Assembly (NCBI RefSeq): GCF_000346485.2
Contig: NZ_KQ976354.1
Coordinates: 5,516,457 to 5,580,456, forward strand
Direction of reading: 5' to 3'
DNA from: Scytonema hofmannii PCC 7110
Lineage (GTDB): Bacteria; Cyanobacteriota; Cyanobacteriia; Cyanobacteriales; Nostocaceae
Length of the DNA stretch: 64,000 nucleotides
Below, piece by piece: positions 44,247 to 52,626 of this stretch. Within the stretch, counting starts at the first letter, position 1, and each line of letters opens with the position of its first letter. The notes beneath the pieces were generated by a model. The model was not told the DNA's origin, did not search any database, and saw nothing but the letters and a program-made list of their open reading frames with translations. The position numbers and the translations under genes were made by a program.

Positions 44247-44663
44247 TTTTCCTCCTTTACTCTTTCCCGGGTACTAAGATTACCGATGTAATTTCTTCTC
44301 CCCTGTTCGCTAAAAGCAGCTAACCCAAAGTAGTTCTTGCCTTGCGGACTTAGCTTGTATAGCTGCGAATTCTATTCGCTAGGTATTTTGACAAAATTGG
44401 CATAGTACCGTAGTTTAAGCATAAGTCTCAAAGGTGGAAAACTGGTGGAGAACGCTAGGAATTTTTCAATTGGCTTTCTATTTCTTATTTCTCGTACAAC
44501 TGTAGAGTTTAGGGATTTCCAAATCAAGAAATAAATTATCCCGGAATGTTGTATGGGCGTCGTCACTGCCCAGTTTATAGGACGAGCTAGAAGCCCATTC
44601 TAAAAAAAGTTCAGGCTGCAATCGCACGCACTCCCTGGAAGTGGATGGCTGTTCTGTGGGCTG
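44247..44663. other. Non-coding region before the glucoamylase gene
   Basis: About 415 bases with divergent promoters. The motif TAAGTCTCAAAGGTGGAAAA near 44421-44440 repeats sequence from 43244 and, on its complement, the CCAGTTTTCCACC motif family. No gene supported. Confidence 0.35.
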
Positions 44664-45972
44664 ATGTCTGCACTCCAGATGCGGGGATTCAGAACGGGTC
44701 GCGTGGGACTAGGAGCTATCGACTTTTGGGATGCAGTCTATTTTCTCATTGGTCTTACAAAACCCTGTTGGACTCAAGGCAATAAAGACGGGGTAGGAAC
44801 TGCTTGCGCCGTCTCCAGTCGCACGTGGTTCACCCTTTCTAATGGCATTCTCAATGAAGTTTATTACCCTACTATTGACCGTCCCCAAATCCGAGATCTA
44901 CAATACTTGATTACTGATGGCTCTAGCTTTTTCCATGAAGAACAGCGCCATCTGCATACCAAAACTGAACGTATCGTCCCTCACGTTCTTGGATACCGCA
45001 TTACCAATTCCGATCCGGAAGGACGTTACACTATTACCAAGGAAATCATTACTGACCCGCGAGATTCATGCATTTTGCAACACACGCGCCTTACAGGTCA
45101 TCCAGAAGTACTAGCAAAACTTCAGCTATATGCGCTCTGTGCGCCACACTTGGGTATCGGCGGCTGGAATGATAGCGCCAGAATAGTAGAAGTAGCAGGA
45201 GTAAAAATTTTAACAGCTCAACAAAATGATAATTGGTTGGCAATGACAGCAACGGTTCCCTTCACACGCGCCTCTTGTGGCTATGTCGGTGAAAGTGACG
45301 GTTGGACAGACTTGGCAGATAATTTCCAAATGGATTGGGAGTTTCAGCAAGCCCAAGGAGGGAATGTTGCTCTAACAGCCGAAATTGACCCAAAGAATAA
45401 TCAAGAATTTACGTTAGGGCTGGCATTCGCTAACCACCTCCACGATGCAGTGACAACGCTTTTGCTGTCCTTGGATGTACCTTTTGAAGAACAAAAAGTC
45501 CGCTATATCAACCAATGGAACAATGCCTGTGAAAACCGCCTACCACTAGAACAAGTATCGGGGGATGGAGGTAATCTTTATCACAGTAGCTTTAGCGTGC
45601 TACTAGCACATGAAGACAAAATCTATCCCGGTGCAACGATCGCATCGCTGTCAATTCCTTGGGGTAATGCCCACGGCGATGAACAACAAGGAGGTTATCA
45701 TCTGGTTTGGGTTCGCGACATGGTAAATAGTGTAACAGCACTGCTGGCAGCCGGACACAAAACAACTGCCTTAGAAGCATTGATTTACCTCGCTGCTAGT
45801 CAACAAGCAGATGGTGGTTTTGCTCAGAACTTTTGGATAAACGGCGAGCCATACTGGACGGGAATTCAGCTTGACCAAGTAGCTTCTCCAATTATGCTGG
45901 CATGGCGACTTTATCGGCACAATGCCTTACGCCAATTCGATCCTTATCCAATAGTGATGCAGGCAGTTAAGT
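44664..45972 (+). pseudogene. GH15 glucoamylase, 5' part (interrupted by IS)
   Basis: The 436 codons encode the N-terminal beta-sandwich of bacterial glucoamylases/glucodextranases (WTQGNKDGVGTA, WFTLSNGILNEVYYPTIDRP, IRDLQYLITDGSSFF). The start of the (alpha/alpha)6 catalytic barrel follows, with GYHLVWVRDMVNS. Reading stops at a TAG created by the IS at 45973. The catalytic domain continues after the IS at 47674 in the same frame if one AAGT is removed, giving 815 residues. The first 33 residues do not look like the family and the true start may be elsewhere. GH15 enzymes release glucose from alpha-glucan ends, so glycogen or external starch use may be lost. Confidence 0.88.
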
Positions 45973-47670
45973 AGGGCTTGCTGAAAAAGTCAGAAAACAG
46001 CAAGATAAGAATTGATTAGTTACTCAACAAGGGTCTAATATAAGCAGATGCTATCTATGATTTAAGGACTGATTATTTTCAATAATAGTAAATGGGGAAA
46101 AAGGTGTAGTTTTAAAAAATAGACATAAAAAAGCATAAAATAGCCGCGAGAGCTGAGTAGAAAGATTCATCACTAAAAAAGTAATAGCAATTGCAGTTTC
46201 AGAAGTATGAGCAAGTTTCGTCATCACGCGATTGAGGCTAAATCTTCTTTTCCCCTGTCCAAATTTTCCCTCAATACAATTACGAATTCTCTCAGATTCT
46301 AAATCTTGTTTCTTTTTTTCTTTACTAACATTAGCTGGGGGTCTTCCTAAAGGAGGTCCGCTCATTATAATACCTCTTTCTTTACACCAAGCTCGGTTCT
46401 CTCTTGTGCGATAAATTTTATCAACATGAACAGATTCTGGATAGTACCCTGTGTAATTTTTAAAGGCTTCTACTTGAGCTTTTAAGTCTCCTGATTCATT
46501 AAAATTATCCCAACTTATATGGTCTAAAAATATATATCCTTCAAAGCAACTAGCAGACAATTTTGCCCCAAATTCTACCGATTTACCAGCTTTCCCTCGG
46601 ACAATTGGACGGATATGTGGTTGGGTTAAACTGACAATGCGGTCGTCAATACTCTGTTTTTTATTTTCATACAACCAGAGTTGTTGACGGTAGACTTCTG
46701 CAACTACAAGCAACATCTTATATTGTCTGTGACTTAAATCTTCCAGAGAGGCTCCTGAAATAATTAGCTGTTCAATATGAGATAAGTTTCTTTTGATATA
46801 TTGAAGTTGTTTTCTAATTGCTTTTCTCCTGTCTTTTTGGGAAACGCGACGTTTTTTAGCGACTGCTAGATAATCCTTTCTAGCCCTCTCTCTATAGGTT
46901 CTTGGTTTTTTCTCTAATTGACCCAAAGTCTGTTCGTAAAGTAAGTCTATAATTTTCTCTGTCTGTTTTCTTGCTTGATTGAGTAGCTCTAAATCTGTCG
47001 GATAGCTGATATCACCCGGAGCACAAGTTGCATCTATTATTAATTTTCCCCGATTTTTGGGTGTCTCACCTTCTTCTTCTGGTGATTCTGTTTTTTTTTC
47101 AGATAGTTTAGAAGATGTTGCTTCTAGCATCTTCTTCACCATTTCTTGATTCACTTTGTTAACAAGCTCCACACTAATTCTTTCCCGAAAATGTACCAAC
47201 ATTGATGCATCAAATGGAGCTTCATTACTATAATATGACATTCCTATAAAGTACTGTAGATAAGGATTTTCTTTAATTTGCTCTACTGTTTCTCTATCGC
47301 TTATCCCCAACTTTTCTTTGATTATTAATGCCCCTAATGCCATCCGAAAAGATTTGGCAGGTGCTCCCATCTCTACTGAGAAAAATGAAGAATATTCTTC
47401 TTCAAATTCTGTCCAAGGAATGAAAGCAGCCATCATTACCCAACGATTATCTTCTGATAACTTGCCCTCGAACGGGAGTTCAAAGTTTTCAGTTGGGATT
47501 GAAGTTTGTCCCTGTTTTCGGTACATGGTTACTAACAGCATACTTGATGCTGCCGATCGCAGTGATGCAAGCATTTTTGGCTATTCTACCCTCCTCTCTT
47601 GCACCTGAATATACTTCTATAGTCTGAGAATTTAGAGACTGTCTCCTTTTTTTCTTTTTCAGCAAGCCCT
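45973..47670 (-). mobile_element. IS5/IS4-superfamily insertion sequence, complete (1,698 bp)
   Basis: Terminal inverted repeats AGGGCTTGCTGAAAAAG and CTTTTTCAGCAAGCCCT bound the element. It is flanked by the direct repeat AAGT at 45969-45972 and 47671-47674, a 4-bp target duplication. It encodes one full-length DDE transposase. Because the ends, target duplication and gene are intact, the insertion looks recent. Confidence 0.9.
46051..47526 (-). CDS. IS5-type DDE transposase
   Basis: About 491 residues from the ATG at 47526 (MYRKQGQTSIPTENFELP, the usual family start; the frame extends to 47574). DDE residues are visible: Asp in LIIDATCAPGDISYP, Asp in ESVHVDKIYRTRENRAWC, and Glu in RIRNCIEGKFGQGKRR. 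An N-terminal region resembling the DUF772 domain (KLGISDRETVEQIKENPYLQ) precedes the catalytic core, and a coiled, basic insertion occupies about 170-280. No stops or frameshifts, so it may be active. Confidence 0.9.
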   Translation of the reverse strand: MYRKQGQTSIPTENFELPFEGKLSEDNRWVMMAAFIPWTEFEEEYSSFFSVEMGAPAKSFRMALGALIIKEKLGISDRETVEQIKENPYLQYFIGMSYYSNEAPFDASMLVHFRERISVELVNKVNQEMVKKMLEATSSKLSEKKTESPEEEGETPKNRGKLIIDATCAPGDISYPTDLELLNQARKQTEKIIDLLYEQTLGQLEKKPRTYRERARKDYLAVAKKRRVSQKDRRKAIRKQLQYIKRNLSHIEQLIISGASLEDLSHRQYKMLLVVAEVYRQQLWLYENKKQSIDDRIVSLTQPHIRPIVRGKAGKSVEFGAKLSASCFEGYIFLDHISWDNFNESGDLKAQVEAFKNYTGYYPESVHVDKIYRTRENRAWCKERGIIMSGPPLGRPPANVSKEKKKQDLESERIRNCIEGKFGQGKRRFSLNRVMTKLAHTSETAIAITFLVMNLSTQLSRLFYAFLCLFFKTTPFSPFTIIENNQSLNHR

Positions 47671-47673
47671 AAG

Positions 47674-48813
47674 TACTTAATTAATTACGGTCCCGCTACC
47701 CAGCAAGAACGATGGGAAGAAGTTAGCGGTTATTCGCCTTCAACCCTTGCCTCAACTATTGCTGCACTCATTTGTGCAGCAATTTTTGCCCGCGAACGAG
47801 GAGATAAGAGTACTGCTCAGTTGATTGAAGAGTACGCCGATTTCCTGGAAAGTCACTTAGAAACCTGGACGGTGACAACTGAAGGAACTTTAATTCCTGA
47901 GATTAAACGGCATTACATTCGGATTAATCCGGTGGATGTTCACAACCCATACCCAAATGAAGACCCGAATCAAGGAGTGCTATCAATTGCTAACCGTCCT
48001 CCTGGTAGTCCGTGGCAATTTCCAGCAAAAGAAATTGTTGATGCAGGTTTTTTGGAACTAGTGCGCTACGGTATTCGCTCTCCCTACGATCCCGTGATTG
48101 TTGATTCTCTCAAAGTCGTAGATGCAGTACTGAAAGTTGACACTCCCTTGGGTTCCTGCTGGCATCGTTACAATCATGACGGTTATGGACAACGAGAAGA
48201 TGGCGGTCCTTTCTTGCATTACGGCAAAGGACGAGCTTGGCCTTTGTTGACTGGAGAAAGGGGACATTACGAACTCGCCGCAGGGCATGATATGCAACCT
48301 TTTATACAAGCAATGGAAGCCTTTGCTTCAGACACGGGATTGTTACCAGAACAAATCTGGGATGAGCCAGACCTTCCAGACTCTCACTTGTACTTTGGAA
48401 AACCTACAGGTTCAGCAATGCCTCTAGCATGGGCGCACGCAGAGTATATTAAACTACTACGTTCTGTGCGAGATGGCAAGGTGTTTGATTGGATTCCAGA
48501 AGTAGCAAATCGTTATTTGGGAAATTCCAAACCAACTCAGTTTCTTGAAATTTGGAAATTCAATCGTCAAATCCGCAGTGTGAAGGCGGGATACACTCTG
48601 CGAATTCAAGCATTGGCTCCCTTCCAGTTGCACTGGTCGAATGATAACTGGCAGACGATACAAAATACTGACTCAACAGCAACTGCAATTGATATTGAAT
48701 TCGTCGATATTGCTATTTCTTCGAGTCAGCAATCCCCCATTAACTTTACCTTTTTCTGGACTAATTCACAAAACTGGGAAAACTGCAACTATCAAGTAAC
48801 CATAATGAGTTAA
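47674..48813 (+). pseudogene. GH15 glucoamylase, 3' part (after IS)
   Basis: The frame continues directly from the 5' part: YLINYGPATQQERWEEVSGY, STLASTIAALICAAIFAR, PYDPVIVDSLKVVD, then GRAWPLLTGERGHYELAAG, which carries the conserved GERGHYEL catalytic region. A C-terminal beta-rich domain (about 48550-48813) closes the protein. Without the IS this would be residues 437-815. An internal start at 47821 could make a partial protein, but it would lack the first half of the active site. Confidence 0.88.
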
Positions 48814-48834
48814 CAATACAAGGGAGAAAATTTT

Positions 48835-49857
48835 ATGGTCAAGATTGGATATCACGCTTCCCATGAACAATTTAAACCCAGCCAATTGTTAAAGTACGTA
48901 CAGATGGCAGAACAAGCAGGCTTTACCCTTGCTCTGTCTTCCGATCACTTCCACCCCTGGAGTGAAGACCAAGGACAAAGCGGTTTCGCTTGGTCATGGC
49001 TGGGTGCAGCAATGCAAGCTACTTCGGCACTTTCCTATCGGGTTGTTTGCGCTCCTGGACAACGGTATCATCCCGCTATTATTGCCCAAGCAGGAGCAAC
49101 TTTGGCAGAAATGTTTCCCAACCGCTTCTGGCTCACCGTAGGTAGCGGTCAAGCACTTAACGAACATATTACTGGAGAACACTGGCCTTGCAAGAGCGAT
49201 CGCAACGCCCGTCTCAAAGAATGTGTTGATGTTATCCGCGCTCTTTGGGCAGGGGAAACAGTCACTCATCACGGCAAGGTGTGCGTTGAAGAAGCAAAAC
49301 TTTATACCCGACCGCACACCCTTCCTGCAATCATTGGTGCTGCCATCACTGCTGAAACTGCGGAATGGCTGGGCAATTGGGCAGATGGATTAATTACCAT
49401 ATCTCGCCCACCAGAGAAGTTACAAAAAGTTGTCGATGCCTTCCGTAGAGGAGGTGGCGAAGACAAACCGATGATTTTGAAAGTGCAGCTTTCTTATGAC
49501 CGTGACGAAGAGACAGCATTACAAAAAGCACATCAACAATGGCACAATAACATTTTTAAGAACATTGTGATGACAGAGTTGCGAACTCCTCAACAATTTG
49601 ATGCAATGGGTAAATTCGTGCAGTCAAAAGAGCTACACGAACACGTTCGCATTTCGGCAGACATTCAACAACATATTGAGTGGTTGCAAAAAGATATTGA
49701 ACTGGGGTTTGATGAACTGATTTTGCACAACGTCAACCGGGAACAGGAGCAGTTTATCGAAGTTTTTGGTAAGAAGGTTCTTCCTGCTTTGACAGAGGAA
49801 AAAAATAGGATTGCCAAAAGGAGGAAAATATGTCTAACCGACAAGCGAAATCACTAG
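48835..49857 (+). CDS. LLM-class flavin oxidoreductase (TIGR03885-type)
   Basis: A 340-residue luciferase-like monooxygenase fold protein: MVKIGYHASHEQFKP, then SSDHFHPWSEDQGQSGFAWSW, a typical cofactor-binding start, and FWLTVGSGQALNEHITGE. The closest remembered group is the probable non-F420 flavin oxidoreductase family (TIGR03885). It follows the glucoamylase gene by 21 bases and precedes a membrane protein gene with a 28-base overlap, so these form one transcriptional unit. GGGAGA precedes the ATG. Substrate unknown. The IS upstream may have polar effects on it. Confidence 0.85.
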   Translation: MVKIGYHASHEQFKPSQLLKYVQMAEQAGFTLALSSDHFHPWSEDQGQSGFAWSWLGAAMQATSALSYRVVCAPGQRYHPAIIAQAGATLAEMFPNRFWLTVGSGQALNEHITGEHWPCKSDRNARLKECVDVIRALWAGETVTHHGKVCVEEAKLYTRPHTLPAIIGAAITAETAEWLGNWADGLITISRPPEKLQKVVDAFRRGGGEDKPMILKVQLSYDRDEETALQKAHQQWHNNIFKNIVMTELRTPQQFDAMGKFVQSKELHEHVRISADIQQHIEWLQKDIELGFDELILHNVNREQEQFIEVFGKKVLPALTEEKNRIAKRRKICLTDKRNH

Positions 49858-50387
49858 AAGAGAGAGTTACCGAGTTTGTAAAGTGTGCTCAACGTCGAAA
49901 TATCCGTGAGACAGTGGTTGCAGGCGCTCTCATTGCGGTCTTTGCTTTTATTATGGCTTACGATATTTATAAGCAGCCAGAAGACACTCTCTCAATCATT
50001 GGGAGCGGAGTGATAATCTTCGCTCTGTTGCTGAATATTACTATCATTTGGTGGAAACTGCACATCCCCAAATCGGAGCTATCTACGTTCCCCCCAACTC
50101 AGTTTCCAGACAATTGGAAGCAACATCTGACCCATCAGGCTCGTATGCTCAGGCTCGTTTGGCTATGGTATCTTCTGCCTTTATTCTTAGGACTTGTTAT
50201 TTATTTACTGAGCGTTTACGACGCATCTTCCGGTGCTATCATCATACCACTTTTGATTGAAGTAGTTGTCTTTACCGGAATCTGGCGGTTGAATCTAAAA
50301 GCAGCCAAGCAGCTCGAACGAGATCGTGACGCTTGGTTTGGCAATTCGCGTGTTGGCTTACATAAGCTGGGAGGAATAAAGCGATGA
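49830..50387 (+). CDS. Unknown membrane protein, four helices
   Basis: A 185-residue protein with two pairs of membrane helices (about 32-50 and 56-75; 109-128 and 135-155) and polar loops. AAAGGAGG precedes the ATG at 49830, inside the end of the oxidoreductase gene (28-base overlap). Its stop overlaps the start of the next short frame by four bases (ATGA). No named family recognised; presumably in the same operon. Confidence 0.6.
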   Translation: MSNRQAKSLEERVTEFVKCAQRRNIRETVVAGALIAVFAFIMAYDIYKQPEDTLSIIGSGVIIFALLLNITIIWWKLHIPKSELSTFPPTQFPDNWKQHLTHQARMLRLVWLWYLLPLFLGLVIYLLSVYDASSGAIIIPLLIEVVVFTGIWRLNLKAAKQLERDRDAWFGNSRVGLHKLGGIKR

Positions 50388-50569
50388 GTTCAATCGGCAA
50401 CCAGATCGATGTTTTGGTCGTGGGAGCTGGTCCTGTCGGATTAGCGATGGCCGGACGTGCTCAGGAGTCAATCTCGCCAGAAATTAAAGCACGCTTAAAA
50501 GCTTTAACGGTTGATGTGCAAGATGTTAAGACACCTCAACGACCTCCTAGGACAGAAGTAGAGAAATAA
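50384..50569 (+). pseudogene. Remnant of an FAD-dependent monooxygenase
   Basis: This 61-codon frame begins with the Rossmann FAD-binding motif DVLVVGAGPVGLAMAG. It then jumps directly to a hydrophilic tail (ISPEIKARLKALTVDVQ, ending RPPRTEVEK). Full FAD monooxygenases have 350 or more residues, so a large in-frame internal deletion is likely. It overlaps the previous gene by ATGA, which suggests the original gene was in this operon. Confidence 0.55.
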
Positions 50570-50621
50570 AACTCAAGTACAATCGCTACAAGTTACAGTT
50601 ACTGGGTATTACTAGATAAGC

Positions 50622-51083
50622 ATGGAGGTTAAAAGTTCAAGTTATATGAGTTACGCAAATAAAAAATCAAAAGGATACATAGCATCTGTAGTTGGAGGAC
50701 TCAGTGGTGCATTACTATTTATAGCGTTAGGACTTTTTCTAACAGGGTTTTACATAACTCAAATTGAACTCCCTACTCTCGCAACAACTCCCCTAATATT
50801 TGGCTTTACAATATGTGCTAGCTTGGGAGAAATATTAGGTTGCTGGTTAATGCTTCGCTGGAGAAGGTATAAGTTGGCTGGACGTACCACAATACTTTTA
50901 GCTGTCTTAATTATTCCTAGTTTGTTATTATTTTTAGGACTCATCTTTTTAACGCGATCGCTAATTTTTGCCACATCTATAACGCTAGTTCTTTTGCCAT
51001 TAATTGCTCGACTTTTAACTAATAATCCTAGCTACTTGAGGATTTTATCTAAAATTACCAATACTTTTGCCAAAAGACCATAG
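50622..51083 (+). CDS. Unknown membrane protein, four helices
   Basis: A 153-residue hydrophobic protein with four predicted membrane helices (about 23-45, 52-75, 88-110, 113-132) and a basic tail. The ATG at 50622 and a second at 50646 (MSYANKKSKG) are both possible; neither has a strong ribosome-binding site. Co-directional with the HAD gene, 15 bases upstream. No family recognised. Confidence 0.55.
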   Translation: MEVKSSSYMSYANKKSKGYIASVVGGLSGALLFIALGLFLTGFYITQIELPTLATTPLIFGFTICASLGEILGCWLMLRWRRYKLAGRTTILLAVLIIPSLLLFLGLIFLTRSLIFATSITLVLLPLIARLLTNNPSYLRILSKITNTFAKRP

Positions 51084-51098
51084 TGAGAGCCTTTTATT

Positions 51099-51959
51099 AT
51101 GACTGTTTCGACCAAACCTTTTTCTAACCGTATCGCTGTAGTTTTCGACTTTGACGATACCCTTGTACCAGATACCGTTGATAGTCTGCTCTCTAGCTTA
51201 GGTATTGACGCTCTTAAATTTCGTCACGAACAAATTCAACCTTTGATTGATAAAGGCTGGGATAAAATTCTTGCCAGATTTTACGCCCTGATTGAAGAAT
51301 CAAAACGACAAGACAACAAAATCACACAGGAATATATTGCCAAATTTGGTCAAGAATTAGCTCCCTTTGATGGTGTTACTAAAATGTTTGAGCGTTTGCG
51401 ACAAAGCGCTAGTGAAATTAACCCAAAGGTAGAAGTTGAATTTTATCTCATTACCTGCGGTATGGTAGAAGTTGCTTGTCACAACTGCATAGCCCCCAAT
51501 TTTAAAGGAATGTGGGGCTGTGAATTTCACTACAATCAACATGGTGGAATCGAGTTTTTGAAGAAAATTGTGACCCACACTGAGAAAACTCGGTATTTAT
51601 TTCAAATTGCAAAAGGAATTGAGCATCAAAATGATGATGGGCAGACTTTTGTCTATCGAGATGTCCCAGCACAAGAATTGCACGTACCACTCACGCAAGT
51701 TATTTATGTAGGGGATGGTGCATCAGATGTTCCCTGTTTTTCCCTAATGAATCAAGAACAAGGTACAGCTATTGGTCTTTATAAGGACGGTAAGCCAAAA
51801 GATTGGGGGCGGGAATTAAGAATTACTCAAAGTCAGCGAGTTGCCAACCTTGCACCTGTTGACTATAGCGAAAATTCTGAACTGATGCGATCGCTGACAC
51901 TAGCTGTAGAAAGTATCAGCAAACAGATTTCTTTACAGCAATTGAGCGTCGGTGAATAA
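51099..51959 (+). CDS. HAD-superfamily hydrolase
   Basis: A 286-residue HAD hydrolase. Motif I is FDFDDTLVPDT with the nucleophile Asp (about 18). Motif II Ser/Thr is in FYLITCGMVE, a Lys in KKIVTHTEKTRY, and motif IV VGDGASDVPCFSL. The long insertion after motif I suggests a C1 cap. Most HAD proteins are phosphatases of small molecules. The ATG at 51099 is the only good start. It ends the cluster; an intergenic repeat region follows. Confidence 0.85.
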   Translation: MTVSTKPFSNRIAVVFDFDDTLVPDTVDSLLSSLGIDALKFRHEQIQPLIDKGWDKILARFYALIEESKRQDNKITQEYIAKFGQELAPFDGVTKMFERLRQSASEINPKVEVEFYLITCGMVEVACHNCIAPNFKGMWGCEFHYNQHGGIEFLKKIVTHTEKTRYLFQIAKGIEHQNDDGQTFVYRDVPAQELHVPLTQVIYVGDGASDVPCFSLMNQEQGTAIGLYKDGKPKDWGRELRITQSQRVANLAPVDYSENSELMRSLTLAVESISKQISLQQLSVGE

Positions 51960-52016
51960 AATTTTTAAAAACAACTCCATCATTGGAATGACAAAATTCT
52001 CCGCACACGAGTCTTT

Positions 52017-52050
52017 TCCCCCCCTTTTTAAGGGGGGCTAGGGGGGATCG
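52017..52050. repeat. CCCCCCTTTTTAAGGGGGG palindromic element, copy 1
   Basis: A palindrome of C- and G-runs followed by CTAGGGGGGATC. A diverged copy lies 190 bases downstream. It is a common non-coding repeat type in cyanobacteria. Confidence 0.6.
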
Positions 52051-52205
52051 ATGGTGCTTAAAAACACAAGAAACCACTTTTCAAACAACCTCTAACAAAA
52101 CCCAAATGTCAAATTAGTAATGCGCTGCTCAACACTCCACAAGTTTTCCACTTTTTGAAGATATCCTCAAGTTAAATGCAGTTAAGTAACTAAGACTTAC
52201 GTATA

Positions 52206-52236
52206 GCCCTCCTTTCTAAGGAGGGTCGGGGGGATC
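52206..52236. repeat. CCCTCCTTTCTAAGGAGGG palindromic element, copy 2
   Basis: Same arrangement as the 52017 copy: hairpin, then GTCGGGGGGATC. Same orientation. Confidence 0.6.
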
Positions 52237-52626
52237 TACAACGCGTGAAACCCTCAAAATACCTTTAAGGTTGCGTAAATCCTGTAACTTAACTGCCGTT
52301 CAACAACTTAACCTCAATTTGCTCTCTTACTCATTGTTAGGTGTTGCACATTTAAAATGGTTTAGAAATAACTAAATATCTAAATTAATATTTGAATTGT
52401 GCAATGCCTATTTTTTAAAGGATGTTTTAAAAGGCTTGGGCGAATATAATTTGCTGCTATACAAACGAAACCCTTCTTGTGTGGACTCGTAAAAATCAAG
52501 GTTTTGAAACCCACGTAGGTGGGTTTTGCTTGTGTAGCCGCGATTTCTAATTGCAAAGCAAGTATTTTACCCAAAGCAAGCGCACGCCAACTACGCGATA
52601 GCGATCGACAATGCTGGTAACGATTT

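Larger units (their letters stand above)
51960..52626. other. Repeat-rich intergenic region upstream of tamB
   Basis: About 670 bases without a gene. Two copies of a palindromic element (52017-52050 and 52206-52236) and the motif CTCCACAAGTTTTCCACTTT (52135-52154) are present. Short open frames on the minus strand do not resemble proteins. Confidence 0.5.
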
